From Pseudoalteromonas sp. N1230-9 (GTDB taxonomy: Bacteria; Pseudomonadota; Gammaproteobacteria; Enterobacterales; Alteromonadaceae), in contig NZ_CP090419.1 in the NCBI RefSeq assembly GCF_032716425.1, positions 1,165,001-1,229,000 of the forward strand: a stretch of DNA of 64,000 bases, in the 5' to 3' direction. This document shows, one piece after another, positions 38,407 through 47,830 of this stretch (the stretch's first letter is position 1; every line of letters begins with the position of its first letter). A program made the translations under genes and the position numbers. The notes beneath the pieces are model-generated. The model was not told the DNA's origin and did not search any database. It worked only from the letters and a program-made list of their open reading frames with translations.

Positions 38407-39435
38407 ATGAGCAAACAGCCAACTAAAAACGGTTTGCTGATTGAGGCTCTTTTTCAATCCAGAGGGGTACTCGCAACCCTTGTTGTTAGCCAAACCATTG
38501 CTGTTTTATTGGCTTTTTCGCCTGCCAGTTATGGCGATGTGTGGCTTCGCCTAGCTGTTTTTAGTTTCTTTTTACACCTTGTTTTTCTGACTAGCGTTGC
38601 CGTGCTTTATTTATCGAGAGGGCAGCTCGTTAGATTATCTAATACATGGCAAGTTATTGTCTTAAGTTCCTTACTTCTTTTATTAACATGCTTGTACAGC
38701 TTTCTTGTACTCAGTCTTTTTGATGAGCTTTACCAGGTTGACTCCCTAGCTCATTTTTTAGCAAGCAATATGCTGATTATCTTTTTAGTGACAGTGCTTT
38801 TTGTACAGTTTATTTCTATTCATAATCAAAAAGAGCAGCAGACAAAAGCGTTAATCCAAGCAGAGCTGGATGCTTTACAGGCACGTATTAGACCGCATTT
38901 TTTATTTAACAGTTTAAATACCGCGGCAGAACTGACCCACCATGATGCTAATGCGGCTGAGCAGGCTATTTTAGCTTTAGCCGCCTTGTCGCAGGCAGCA
39001 ATGAGAAGCGGTAAGGCAATTAGTTTAAGTGATGAAATAAGCTTATGTCAGCAATATATTAGCTTAGAAAAATGGCGTTATGGTGAGCGCTTAGTGGTGT
39101 GTTGGCAATTACCTGATGAAATACCAGCATTGGATATTCCCTGTTTAACAATTCAGCCCCTGATTGAAAATGCTGTTTGCTATGGTGTCGAGCCGGCAGA
39201 TAAGGGAGCGAGGATTTATATTTCTATGCATGTTTCAGATAAAAGTTACACGTTTATAATTACTAATCCGCTTTACAAAAATAAGGGTGCTTTGCCAAGT
39301 GGTAACGGTATGGCGCTTGAAAATATTCGCCAGCGTTTAGGGCTTTTTTATAACTATAAAGCTCAGTTACTGACTACTCAAAGAGAGGGGGAATTTAGAG
39401 TGAAACTTGTGCTACCAAGGCTAAAAATACAATGA
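38407..39435 (+). CDS. algZ: LytS/AlgZ-family sensor histidine kinase
   Basis: 342 residues. Four membrane helices (about 23-135), then a His_kinase (LytS/YehU) domain with phospho-acceptor H164 in RPHFLFNSLN, the N-box PLIENAVCYG and the glycine motif GNGMALENIRQRL. This is the FimS/AlgZ type that partners AlgR. Signal unknown. GGAG precedes the ATG. It overlaps the response regulator by 4 bp (ATGA). Confidence 0.88.
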   Translation: MSKQPTKNGLLIEALFQSRGVLATLVVSQTIAVLLAFSPASYGDVWLRLAVFSFFLHLVFLTSVAVLYLSRGQLVRLSNTWQVIVLSSLLLLLTCLYSFLVLSLFDELYQVDSLAHFLASNMLIIFLVTVLFVQFISIHNQKEQQTKALIQAELDALQARIRPHFLFNSLNTAAELTHHDANAAEQAILALAALSQAAMRSGKAISLSDEISLCQQYISLEKWRYGERLVVCWQLPDEIPALDIPCLTIQPLIENAVCYGVEPADKGARIYISMHVSDKSYTFIITNPLYKNKGALPSGNGMALENIRQRLGLFYNYKAQLLTTQREGEFRVKLVLPRLKIQ

Positions 39436-40139
39436 TAAGTACATTAATTGTTGATGATGAACCGCTAGCACGGGCCCGTATAAAACGCTTACTCGCAGCA
39501 CATCCTCAATATGATGTAATAGCCGATGCTGAGAATGGTGAGTTGGCAGTTAAGTTATGCCAACAGTTACAACCTGATTTAGTACTCTTAGATATTAATA
39601 TGCCAAAGTGCTCAGGAATGGACGTTGCTGCTGTGTTGAAACAGCTTACTATTCCACCTGCCGTGGTGTTTTTAACAGCACACCCTGAACATGCACTCGA
39701 AGCTTTCGAGCTTGCTGTTGATGGTTATTTAGTAAAACCTGTTACAGCGGATGCATTATCGAAAACGCTGTCTCAACTGAGAAGATTAAATCGTGCCCAA
39801 GTGAGTAAAAGTGACGACCTTTATATTAGCTATCAACTTGCAGGGGTCATTAAGCGAGTGCATATTGAAGATTTAATTTGTTGTACGGCTGAGCAAAAAT
39901 ATACGCGTTTAACCTTTGACGGAGGCGAGGCCCTAGTCGAGCAAAGTTTAAAGCAGCTAGAGTTACAGTACCCAGCGCAATTAATGCGCATTCACCGTAA
40001 TACATTGGTGAATAAAAACCGAATTTACAGTATGGCCCATGATGACGGTGTGCACTCGTTGATGCTAGATGGTGCGTCGACAAAATTCGTCATTAGTCGG
40101 CGTGAAGTAAAGACGGTTAAGGCTATTATGGGTAAATAG
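39432..40139 (+). CDS. algR: LytTR-family response regulator, AlgR-like
   Basis: 235 residues. Receiver domain (1-115) with D8/D9, phospho-acceptor D54 (LLDINMP) and K102 (VKPV). The C-terminal LytTR DNA-binding domain includes EDLICCTAEQKYTRLTF and LMRIHRNTLVNKNRI. AlgR in Pseudomonas controls the minor pilin operon, twitching and exopolysaccharide. Here it sits 113 bp before pilV with an AlgR-like box between. Confidence 0.88.
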   Translation: MISTLIVDDEPLARARIKRLLAAHPQYDVIADAENGELAVKLCQQLQPDLVLLDINMPKCSGMDVAAVLKQLTIPPAVVFLTAHPEHALEAFELAVDGYLVKPVTADALSKTLSQLRRLNRAQVSKSDDLYISYQLAGVIKRVHIEDLICCTAEQKYTRLTFDGGEALVEQSLKQLELQYPAQLMRIHRNTLVNKNRIYSMAHDDGVHSLMLDGASTKFVISRREVKTVKAIMGK

Positions 40140-40172
40140 CTTGGCTCAATGTACCGCTTATCAATAAAAACG

Positions 40173-40182
40173 ACCGTTCATC
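40173..40182 (+). promoter_or_regulatory. AlgR-box-like site before pilV
   Basis: ACCGTTCATC differs by one base from the Pseudomonas AlgR core ACCGTTCGTC. It lies 71 bp before the pilV ATG. Only one copy is seen. Confidence 0.5.
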
Positions 40183-40252
40183 CATTCTTATATTGCTATT
40201 TACTGACCCCATCTTATGCTTAATCTATGGAAAAGTATGAGTTGAATTCATC

Positions 40253-40801
40253 ATGTTAAACAAATCACAAGCCCAAGGCTTTACGCTAATCGAAGTGCTT
40301 ATTGCTTTTGTGATCTTAAGTTTTGGTTTACTCGGGGCTGTGGCACTTCAAGCAAAGGCAAAGCAAGCGAGTTTTGACTCAATGCAGCGTGCAGCGGCTA
40401 TTGCATTGGGTAACGATATTATCCAGCGAATGCGTGCAAACGATACGGCAGGATTTGCAGGTCGTTACAACGGAACATTAACCAGTGACACACCATTAAA
40501 TACTAATTTACAGTGCTTTAATAACGCTTGCTCTGCAGAGCAAGTAGCAGCACTTGATAAACAGCAGTGGGTGAGAGCTATTCAAGCGCGTGAGAATACG
40601 GGCGCTTTAGACGATACAACCGTGTGTATAAATGCAGCGTCGCTGGGCACAGCAAATGAATTTAATATTGAAGTGGTTATTAGTTGGCAAGGACGTCAAG
40701 AGATCAAAGCAAACAGCGATACAGCAGCGGTTGATTGCGGCGCATTGAATGATAAACGACGCTTAATTGTACTTGAAAGTTATATATATCTAAGGTCTTG
40801 A
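40253..40801 (+). CDS. pilV: Type IV minor pilin PilV
   Basis: 182 residues. Prepilin signal QAQG|FTLIEVLIAFVILSFGLLG with E5 and the long hydrophobic alpha-1 helix. Four Cys in the body (CFNNAC and two later). PilV joins PilW, PilX, PilE and PilY1 in the priming complex at the pilus tip. First gene of the operon, directly followed by pilW after 1 bp. No clear Shine-Dalgarno is seen before the ATG. Confidence 0.9.
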   Translation: MLNKSQAQGFTLIEVLIAFVILSFGLLGAVALQAKAKQASFDSMQRAAAIALGNDIIQRMRANDTAGFAGRYNGTLTSDTPLNTNLQCFNNACSAEQVAALDKQQWVRAIQARENTGALDDTTVCINAASLGTANEFNIEVVISWQGRQEIKANSDTAAVDCGALNDKRRLIVLESYIYLRS

Positions 40802-40802
40802 T

Positions 40803-41792
40803 ATGAAAAAGCATATTGGCTTTACATTGGTCGAAATGATGGTTGCACTGTTTATAGGTGGCTTGGTGTTGGGCGGAGTTATGTTTACTTATTTGAGCAT
40901 GAAAGTCACAACCCGAGACACAATGACAATAGGCGAGCTTCAAGAAACAGGCCGCCTTGCAATCAATATAATGCAGCGTGACATTGAGCAAATAGGTTTT
41001 TGGGGAACATATTACGAAAAATCAATGACATCTGAAAATACGGATACTTTAACCAATCCTGGTAACGATTGTTTTGGGGGGCTCAATAACGGCAGTTTCC
41101 CTGACGCGGCATCCGTTACTAACTTTCGCTCTGTTTATGCGGTAAATACAAGCGACAATACCGCATTAAGCTGCATTAATAATGTAAAAAAAGATACCGA
41201 CGTTCTGCAAGTAAAGTTTTTAGAAGGCTTAGAGATAGCACCTGCTGATACAAACAATAATTTTTACTATTTTATTGCTGAACAAGATAGAGGTGAGTTT
41301 CGTCGGGGCCCAGTTGATGCTGCGAGCATAAGTGGTAATGCGACTGTATGGCGGTATCGTCATCATGTTTACTATATTTCTGAGCAAACATTCACCATCA
41401 ATGAACAGCAAGTTTCTGTACCTGTACTGATGCGCAAACGATTAAGACCTGGCTCCGGAATGGTGACCGAAACCATTATGGAAGGTGTTGAAGACATACG
41501 TTTTGTATTTGGCCTAGATACAACAAATAACAGCCGGGTTGATACCTACAAAAGCATTGAAAATATGACTAATTCTGATTGGGAAAATCGTCAAAGTATT
41601 TTAACCGTTCAAGTCTTTTTACTCACAAGGTCGTTAATACCTGATGCAAATCTAAAGTTGCAAAATCAAACCTACATGTTGGGCGAAGATACAAATAAGC
41701 GAGAGCTTACATTTAATGATAATTTCAGGCGTGCATTGTTCACCACGACGATCCGCTTAAATAATGTTGGAGCAAACCTATGGCGCATTTAG
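40803..41792 (+). CDS. pilW: Type IV minor pilin PilW
   Basis: 329 residues, large for a minor pilin as usual for PilW. Prepilin motif KKHIG|FTLVEMMVALFIGGLVLGG with E5. The C-terminal part contains the typical MEGVEDIRFVFGLDT and NRQSILTVQVFLLTRS. It overlaps pilX by 13 bp. Works with PilV, PilX, PilE and PilY1 in initiating pilus assembly. Confidence 0.9.
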   Translation: MKKHIGFTLVEMMVALFIGGLVLGGVMFTYLSMKVTTRDTMTIGELQETGRLAINIMQRDIEQIGFWGTYYEKSMTSENTDTLTNPGNDCFGGLNNGSFPDAASVTNFRSVYAVNTSDNTALSCINNVKKDTDVLQVKFLEGLEIAPADTNNNFYYFIAEQDRGEFRRGPVDAASISGNATVWRYRHHVYYISEQTFTINEQQVSVPVLMRKRLRPGSGMVTETIMEGVEDIRFVFGLDTTNNSRVDTYKSIENMTNSDWENRQSILTVQVFLLTRSLIPDANLKLQNQTYMLGEDTNKRELTFNDNFRRALFTTTIRLNNVGANLWRI

Positions 41793-42262
41793 TATCGATA
41801 AAAAAACAGCAAGGTGTTGTGCTGATTGTTGCCTTGATTATGGTTGTAGCTGTAACTGGAATAGCGGTTACTTTAATGAGTAGCAGTAGCATTGATATAA
41901 AAATTACGAATGCGGCTCAAGAGCGGGATGCCGCAGAGAACAAACTAATCGGTATTGTTCAAGAGGTTATTGCAAAAGAAGCGCTTGAAGACGGTAAAAG
42001 TGCGTTTTTATTGAAACCCGCAAAAATACCCGCTGAGGGTTTTAAAATGAATAAAGTTGATAATGAGACAAGCACACTTAAAAATATGAACAAAGGGCCA
42101 TCAGCACTACTTTGCCCTCGCAAGTTTGATCCGACCCCTGGTATTGTTTGTAATATGGTGCAAATTGACACAAGCCTTACTTATGGTTCCAAGAGCAAGC
42201 ACACATTAACCGTTGTCACAGGTGTTGCCCAAGAGATGGCGAACGTGAATTCGGGTGGTTAA
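41780..42262 (+). CDS. pilX: Type IV minor pilin PilX
   Basis: 160 residues. N-terminus KKQQG|VVLIVALIMVVAVTGIAVTLM, the PilX form with a non-Phe first residue and no E5, then ITNAAQERDAAEN as in PilX_N. Two Cys in the C-terminal half (LLCPRKF, IVCNMV). Start lies inside pilW and its end near the pilY1 start, indicating coupled translation. Confidence 0.88.
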   Translation: MAHLVSIKKQQGVVLIVALIMVVAVTGIAVTLMSSSSIDIKITNAAQERDAAENKLIGIVQEVIAKEALEDGKSAFLLKPAKIPAEGFKMNKVDNETSTLKNMNKGPSALLCPRKFDPTPGIVCNMVQIDTSLTYGSKSKHTLTVVTGVAQEMANVNSGG

Positions 42263-42272
42263 CTGGAGATCT

Positions 42273-45200
42273 ATGATGAAAATTAAACGTTTAACTCGCA
42301 GTATACTGCTCGGTTTCATAACGCTATCTGGTATGTCGGTGCAAGCAGAAGATATTGAGCTCTATGTTAACCATAATGTAGATTTAGATGAGAGACCACG
42401 CGTTCTGATTGTGTTTGATACGTCAGGAAGTATGGCATTTTCAACAGCCACAGGTAACAGTTGCGGCTATAACTATTATACCGGCTACGTAGTATGTCCT
42501 GATAGTCGCTTGGGGGTTGCACAGGGTGCAATTACCAGCTTGGTTGATGACAATGACGATATTGATTTTGGCTTGATGAGGTTTAATGGTACAGAAGGGG
42601 GCTATGTACTCGCAGGTATTGGCTCATCGACATCACTTTTAAAGCAAACTCTTTCAGCTCTCCCTGCTGATGGCGGTACGCCCCTAACGGAGACATTATG
42701 GGAGGCATATCTCTATATTACAGGGCAAAGCGTATTTTATGGACAAAACGTCAGTGAAGCCCAGCGTGACACAACTATTGAAACAAGGGGTCAATCAGGA
42801 CCGTGGTGGCGACCTAGGTATAGCTATACTTATAACTCACCTTTTGATACTACAGAAGAAGCCAAACGTTGTGATAATTCAGTTAACGTTATTTATATGA
42901 CCGATGGGGATCCTTCTGCTGACCAAGATGGTGAGCAAAATAGTAATATTAGCGCTTTGTATAACACTCATTTTAATCAATATCTATCTAGTACAGACAA
43001 AATAGCCGGTGTATACCTACACAAGCTTGCTCAGATTATTCACGGTACTGAGGATGTTGACGTGGATTTATTTCCTTCAACACCAGATATTCATGAAACA
43101 GGGCGAGTTTACACGATCGGTTTTGGTAGCGGTATGAGTAATAATGGTAAGCGCTTACTATCAGAGACTGCAAAGCTAGGGGGCGGACAATACCTACATG
43201 CCAATACCTCTGAGCAACTATCGCAGGCACTTAAAAACACCATAACCCAAATTCGTGAAGTAAACGATAGTTTTACCTCTCCGTCCATCGCGAGTAATAA
43301 CGTTGATCAAACTCGTAGCCGTGAAGATATTTACTATGCGATGTTTTATCCAGAAACAGGTGCTCGTTGGCGAGGAAATCTAAAAAAACTAAAAGTGTCT
43401 GGTGAACAAATTATTGATTCGACAGGTAAACCAGCTTTAAATGAAGACGGCCTTATATCAAATAAAGCACGTACATATTGGCTACCAGATAACGAAGAAG
43501 CTGACGGTAACACAGTGCAACGTGGCGGTGTTAACTTGCTGTTGAGTAGCCTTGCAAGTCGAAAACTTTATACTGATGCAGGCTCGTCAGCTTTAATCAG
43601 CTTCACGAAAAGTAATGTATCTAATGCGCTTGGCGGAGATGATAAAGCGGCAGCTGCATTTGGAGTGGATAAGTCTCAATTACAAAAAACGATTGATTGG
43701 GCAAGGGGAATCGATGTTGATAATGAGGATGAAGATGCATCTTCAATTGATCAACGCCAAGATATTTTCGGTGATCCACTGCACTCAAAGCCTGTGACAA
43801 TAGATTATGGTAATGACGATATACGTATTCTAATTGGCACCAACGCAGGTTTTATGCATCTTTTCCAAGATAAAAATGACGTGCTAAAAGAAAGCTGGGC
43901 ATTTATGCCAAGTAGCTTATATAAAATAGTGAAACCGTTAAGAGATAATCAGTCCAACACAAAAGTGTACGGCGTCGATGGTCCTATTTCAGTGTTCTTT
44001 GATGATAAAAATGGTGATGGGATCGTTAACGGTAGTGACCGCGTATGGGCCTTCTTTGGCTTTAGACGCGGCGGTAGTTACTATTATGGTCTTGATATCA
44101 CTAACCCTGACTCACCAAGCCTTATGTGGAATGGGCCTATTGTGGGTGGTTCTGCTGATTTTAAAGAGCTTGGCCAATCTTGGTCTAAACCGACGGTGAC
44201 CTATATAAATCTAGAAGGGTACGAAGATCGTCCATTGCTGGTTTTTGGAGCAGGTTATGATACCAATAAAGATAATGTCATTCGGACTGCTGATAGCAAA
44301 GGCCGAGGTATTTATATTGTCGATGCACAAACGGGTAAAAAGGTATGGGCACTCACGCCAGCTGAAAATGGTTTTCAAGGAAATCACAGCATAGCCTCAG
44401 ACATAACAACACTGGACTCTGACTATGATGGCTACGTTGACCGTTTATACGCCACTGATACCGGTGGCAATGTCTGGCGCGTAGATATGCCTTCAAATAC
44501 TCCTAACGACTCGAAACAGCCATGGACTCATTTTAAACTAGCAAGTCTAGGCAATACTTTATCGACACAAGATCGTCGTTTCTTCTATAAACCGTCAGTG
44601 GCCAGAACAGTATTCAGCAAAGTGACAAAAACAACGGTAAATGGCCAATCGACAATTGCCCGTCTGGACACTCCGTATGATGCGGTATTAATTGGTAGCG
44701 GCAATCGCTCAAAGCCTACAGCCACCACGGCGAACGATCAGCTTTATATGATCCGTGATATCAATACAACTACACAATCGTTCCAAGGTAGTGACGTCCC
44801 CGTCGCCATTACGCAATCAGACTTAATGAATATGGATTCAGACCCATTTGGTAATGCATTAGACGATATCGATGAATTTACAGAGCTTGAAGTTGAGTTG
44901 TCTGAGTATTACGGTTGGTACTACAACTTACCTGCTGCCGGTGAGAAGTCACTGGCTGCTAGCACGGTGATTGGTGGTGTTGCTTATTTTACAAGTTATA
45001 CTCCTTCTTCTGCCACTGAAACGGTAAACCAGTGCTCATTAACTGGTGGGGCAGGTGGCCTGTATGCATTTCATTTGCATTATGGCACCAAGGTTTATGA
45101 CGAATTAAAATTTACTACATCAAATGATGTACCAGATACGCCACAGTTATACTTTGGTGTTGGTGATAGTTGTGTTGATAGAAATAACAATGGTTTTTGT

Positions 45201-45461
45201 GATGATTTATCTGATACTGAAAACCCTGACGTAATTAAAGATACAAATATAAAAGTGGAAGAAAAAAGCCAGTTTATGACCATAGGCCCTGGTATTAAAG
45301 GTCAGCAGAACCCATTCAAAGTTAAAAAAATAGTCGGGCCAAATCTCACTCAAGAAGATGGTAAAATTAAGCTTGTAAGCGATACAGATCCTGTTGGCTT
45401 TGGCTTCGAAACACAACAAACCTATATTTATAAGCGAGAAGTAAATGATAAAAGTCAATAA
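42273..45461 (+). CDS. pilY1: PilY1-like tip adhesin of type IV pili
   Basis: About 1062 residues. Signal peptide, then a von Willebrand A-like domain with MIDAS motif DTSGS (D49-S53). The C-terminal part forms a PilY1 beta-propeller with an EF-hand-like calcium loop [12 protein letters not shown] (578-589) and the repeat [14 protein letters not shown]. PilY1 primes pili and acts as adhesin and surface sensor, with calcium controlling retraction. ATG at 42273 or 42276 follows GGAG; a GTG at 42255 lacks support. The end overlaps pilE by 17 bp. Confidence 0.9.
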   Translation: MMKIKRLTRSILLGFITLSGMSVQAEDIELYVNHNVDLDERPRVLIVFDTSGSMAFSTATGNSCGYNYYTGYVVCPDSRLGVAQGAITSLVDDNDDIDFGLMRFNGTEGGYVLAGIGSSTSLLKQTLSALPADGGTPLTETLWEAYLYITGQSVFYGQNVSEAQRDTTIETRGQSGPWWRPRYSYTYNSPFDTTEEAKRCDNSVNVIYMTDGDPSADQDGEQNSNISALYNTHFNQYLSSTDKIAGVYLHKLAQIIHGTEDVDVDLFPSTPDIHETGRVYTIGFGSGMSNNGKRLLSETAKLGGGQYLHANTSEQLSQALKNTITQIREVNDSFTSPSIASNNVDQTRSREDIYYAMFYPETGARWRGNLKKLKVSGEQIIDSTGKPALNEDGLISNKARTYWLPDNEEADGNTVQRGGVNLLLSSLASRKLYTDAGSSALISFTKSNVSNALGGDDKAAAAFGVDKSQLQKTIDWARGIDVDNEDEDASSIDQRQDIFGDPLHSKPVTIDYGNDDIRILIGTNAGFMHLFQDKNDVLKESWAFMPSSLYKIVKPLRDNQSNTKVYGVDGPISVFFDDKNGDGIVNGSDRVWAFFGFRRGGSYYYGLDITNPDSPSLMWNGPIVGGSADFKELGQSWSKPTVTYINLEGYEDRPLLVFGAGYDTNKDNVIRTADSKGRGIYIVDAQTGKKVWALTPAENGFQGNHSIASDITTLDSDYDGYVDRLYATDTGGNVWRVDMPSNTPNDSKQPWTHFKLASLGNTLSTQDRRFFYKPSVARTVFSKVTKTTVNGQSTIARLDTPYDAVLIGSGNRSKPTATTANDQLYMIRDINTTTQSFQGSDVPVAITQSDLMNMDSDPFGNALDDIDEFTELEVELSEYYGWYYNLPAAGEKSLAASTVIGGVAYFTSYTPSSATETVNQCSLTGGAGGLYAFHLHYGTKVYDELKFTTSNDVPDTPQLYFGVGDSCVDRNNNGFCDDLSDTENPDVIKDTNIKVEEKSQFMTIGPGIKGQQNPFKVKKIVGPNLTQEDGKIKLVSDTDPVGFGFETQQTYIYKREVNDKSQ

Positions 45462-45867
45462 AGCGAACGCTGGCTTTACACTGATAGAGCTCATGATAAC
45501 AGTGGCTATTTTGGGAATTATCGCCAGTATTGCCTTGCCTAGTTATTTTCAGCACGTCAAACGCACAGCCAGGACAGAAGCTATAACGGCATTATTAGAT
45601 GCTGCAAATAAGCAGGAGCAATTCTTTGTTGATAATAGAGAATATACAACTGTGCTGGCTAATTTAGGTGTTGCAAGTCAAACTGAGAATAATTTCTATA
45701 CGATGTCTGTGACTGTTGATAACGATGCGGGGACATTTGAGTTTACCGCAACACCTGCATCGGGACCTGTGCTACAAGATACCGAATGTACTTCTTTATC
45801 AATCTCAGATACCGGATTAAAGACCTCGAAAGGCTCAGCAAATGCGAAAGAGTGCTGGGGCCGATAA
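45445..45867 (+). CDS. pilE: Type IV minor pilin PilE
   Basis: 140 residues. Prepilin site [31 protein letters not shown], a compact globular domain and two Cys near the C-terminus (DTECTSL and KECWGR) that should close a D-loop. Last gene of the pil operon, beginning within pilY1. It could be called a major-pilin-like protein, but its place in the operon fits PilE. Confidence 0.88.
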   Translation: MIKVNKANAGFTLIELMITVAILGIIASIALPSYFQHVKRTARTEAITALLDAANKQEQFFVDNREYTTVLANLGVASQTENNFYTMSVTVDNDAGTFEFTATPASGPVLQDTECTSLSISDTGLKTSKGSANAKECWGR

Positions 45868-45874
45868 AAAGAGC

Positions 45875-46408
45875 CTATAACTGGCACTTATCAGTATCTT
45901 TTAAACGAGTACGGCCGGTAAAACTTAACGAAATAGCAAGCCCTTTCAGGCTTGCTTTTTTGTACTCAGGGCAATAGATAAAAGTGCCGTTATTAAAGCC
46001 CATAGGGGTACCATTAGGCCTAAAAGTAATTGCATGTCGAGGGTAAGTGAGTTGATCAAGTCTGTTAACTGCCTCTAGCTCAAGGATGATTGTATCGTTA
46101 CTATCAAGTACACCAATTTCATTATTATCTACAAATACGGTGAGTGATTTGTGCCAGTAGTCCTTGTTACAGTGATTATCTTTTAGAGCACAAAATGTTA
46201 TGAATGAATCGTTAGTTTGTGCATTATGACGGCTTATCCCCAGCGCACGCCTAATCTCTTGCATTTTGTTTTCTAGGCGATTTTTGGCAAGCAAAGGGGT
46301 ATATTCAAACAATGCTATATTAAGAAGAATAGCTAAAATAGACAACACAACTAAGCTTTCTATAAGTGTTGTGCCTTTTAATTTCCACCAATACGTTTTT
46401 GTCTCCAT
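45875..46408 (-). CDS. FimT/GspH-like pseudopilin with unusual cleavage site
   Basis: About 177 residues from ATG 46408 (an upstream ATG at 46423 adds five). Prepilin-like start KLKG|TTLIESLVVLSILAILLNIAL: E5 is kept, but +1 is Thr instead of Phe or Met. The globular part has GspH-like features (ISRHNAQTND, AITFRPNGTPMGFNNGTFIYCPE). It lies opposite the pil operon, converging on pilE with an 8-bp gap. Likely a FimT/FimU-type minor pilin. The T1 residue may slow processing. Confidence 0.75.
   Translation of the reverse strand: METKTYWWKLKGTTLIESLVVLSILAILLNIALFEYTPLLAKNRLENKMQEIRRALGISRHNAQTNDSFITFCALKDNHCNKDYWHKSLTVFVDNNEIGVLDSNDTIILELEAVNRLDQLTYPRHAITFRPNGTPMGFNNGTFIYCPEYKKASLKGLAISLSFTGRTRLKDTDKCQL
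45935..45961 (+). terminator. pil operon terminator inside the opposing FimT-like gene
   Basis: Perfect 8-bp stem AGCAAGCC / GGCTTGCT, 6-nt loop, then a T run: a strong rightward terminator 68 bp past the pilE stop. On the other strand the same bases encode the segment SLKGLAIS of the FimT-like protein. Confidence 0.8.
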
Positions 46409-46479
46409 CCGTGAAGATCTCATTTATTATAGTTTCTTCAACTATATTCATGTACCTTTATTGGTGTCAAATAAGTTGC

Positions 46480-47025
46480 TTAATTACAGCTTTTAGTCGT
46501 ATTTCCATTATATAAAGCAGTCCCTGATTGAGTGACGGTAAGCTCTTTATTGTTATCTCCGTCTGCTTTTGAAGGGCAATAGATAAAAGCGCCAGCAGTT
46601 GTTGTGATCATCCCGCTTGTATCAAAGATTAATGAATTACCACCTGAAAATTGGAGCCTACTGTTAGTTGGAAGCTCTTTCATTACTCTGAGAATTTTAT
46701 CGTTTTGAGCAGGGTTGTAGACACCGTTTTGGTTAGCATCATAAAATACAAATACAGTGCCTTCCTGCCAGTTTGAACAAGTAACGCGACTATTATTTTC
46801 AATGTTAGCGATATTTCCTGCGCACACAACAACTAAAGAGTCGGAGCTGGTGGCTTTGGCTCTTGCGAAACTAATATTGCGTTTTAATTCTTGAAGATAG
46901 CTTTCAGCACGATCTTTTTCGAGTAGATCAGAACTATCCCACAATGCTATAACAGCGATAATACCCACTATTGCGATAGTGACCATAAGCTCTAAAAGCG
47001 TAAAACCTTGTTGTGATGATTTCAT
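46480..47025 (-). CDS. fimT: FimT/GspH-like type IV pseudopilin
   Basis: About 181 residues from ATG 47025. Canonical prepilin site SSQQG|FTLLELMVTIAIVGIIAVIAL with E5. GspH-type features follow: LQELKRNISFARAKATSS, VTCSNWQEGTVFVFYDANQNG and FIYCPS. Together with the downstream paralogue it may supply the FimU/FimT role missing from the pilV-E operon. It sits 71 bp upstream of the other FimT-like gene on the same strand. Confidence 0.82.
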   Translation of the reverse strand: MKSSQQGFTLLELMVTIAIVGIIAVIALWDSSDLLEKDRAESYLQELKRNISFARAKATSSDSLVVVCAGNIANIENNSRVTCSNWQEGTVFVFYDANQNGVYNPAQNDKILRVMKELPTNSRLQFSGGNSLIFDTSGMITTTAGAFIYCPSKADGDNNKELTVTQSGTALYNGNTTKSCN

Positions 47026-47149
47026 TGTTGTCTCTATTATCAAACGCCTCATTTAATAATATCATGATTGCTGATTTAATCACCGAAATTCATAGCTTTG
47101 TTTGCCATCAGAGTCGGTATTGTCTAAAATCGAGGCAATTAAGAAATAA

Positions 47150-47503
<354 letters not shown>

Positions 47504-47507
47504 TTAG

Positions 47508-47771
47508 TATACCCAAGCCACCTCAAGATGCAGAATTCAGCGTTTCACAGGTGCTTAATATCAAGGCGTTACTTTGCAAGAATGGTAGTCCCTTTTAAGA
47601 AGTAACAACGATGAGAGTAAGTGCCTGTGAGCGCCCAAAGGGTTGGTTTAAAAGCGATTTATACTGCGTTATTGATTTTAACAATAGAACCACTATTACT
47701 TGCAATCAATGCCTTGCCTAAATCGCTTTTAATTCCAACTGAAACTCGCACCTTGAGGTGGTCTGGGTATA
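47508..47771. mobile_element. MITE-like element with terminal inverted repeats
   Basis: 264 bp without a credible gene. The ends are inverted repeats: TATACCCAAGCCACCTCAAG on the left and, read on the minus strand, TATACCCAGACCACCTCAAG on the right (18 of 20 match). Inside, a perfect 14-bp inverted repeat TTAAAAGCGATTTA / TAAATCGCTTTTAA (about 47648-47731) flanks a further hairpin-forming core. Size, nested hairpins, missing transposase and position just after a stop fit a miniature transposable element. A TA target duplication is possible but cannot be separated from the ends. Confidence 0.75.
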
Positions 47772-47788
47772 TTCGATCGCAAACATTA

Positions 47789-47816
47789 AAAAAAAGGCGC
47801 CTTTGGCGCCTTTTTA
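47789..47816. terminator. Bidirectional terminator between glnB/MITE and bamD
   Basis: AAAAAGGCGCC, TTT loop, GGCGCCTTTTT: perfect 11-bp stem with T runs on both strands. It ends bamD, and is now pushed about 290 bp from glnB by the MITE-like insertion. Confidence 0.88.
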
Positions 47817-47830
47817 GTTTTCAATCAATT

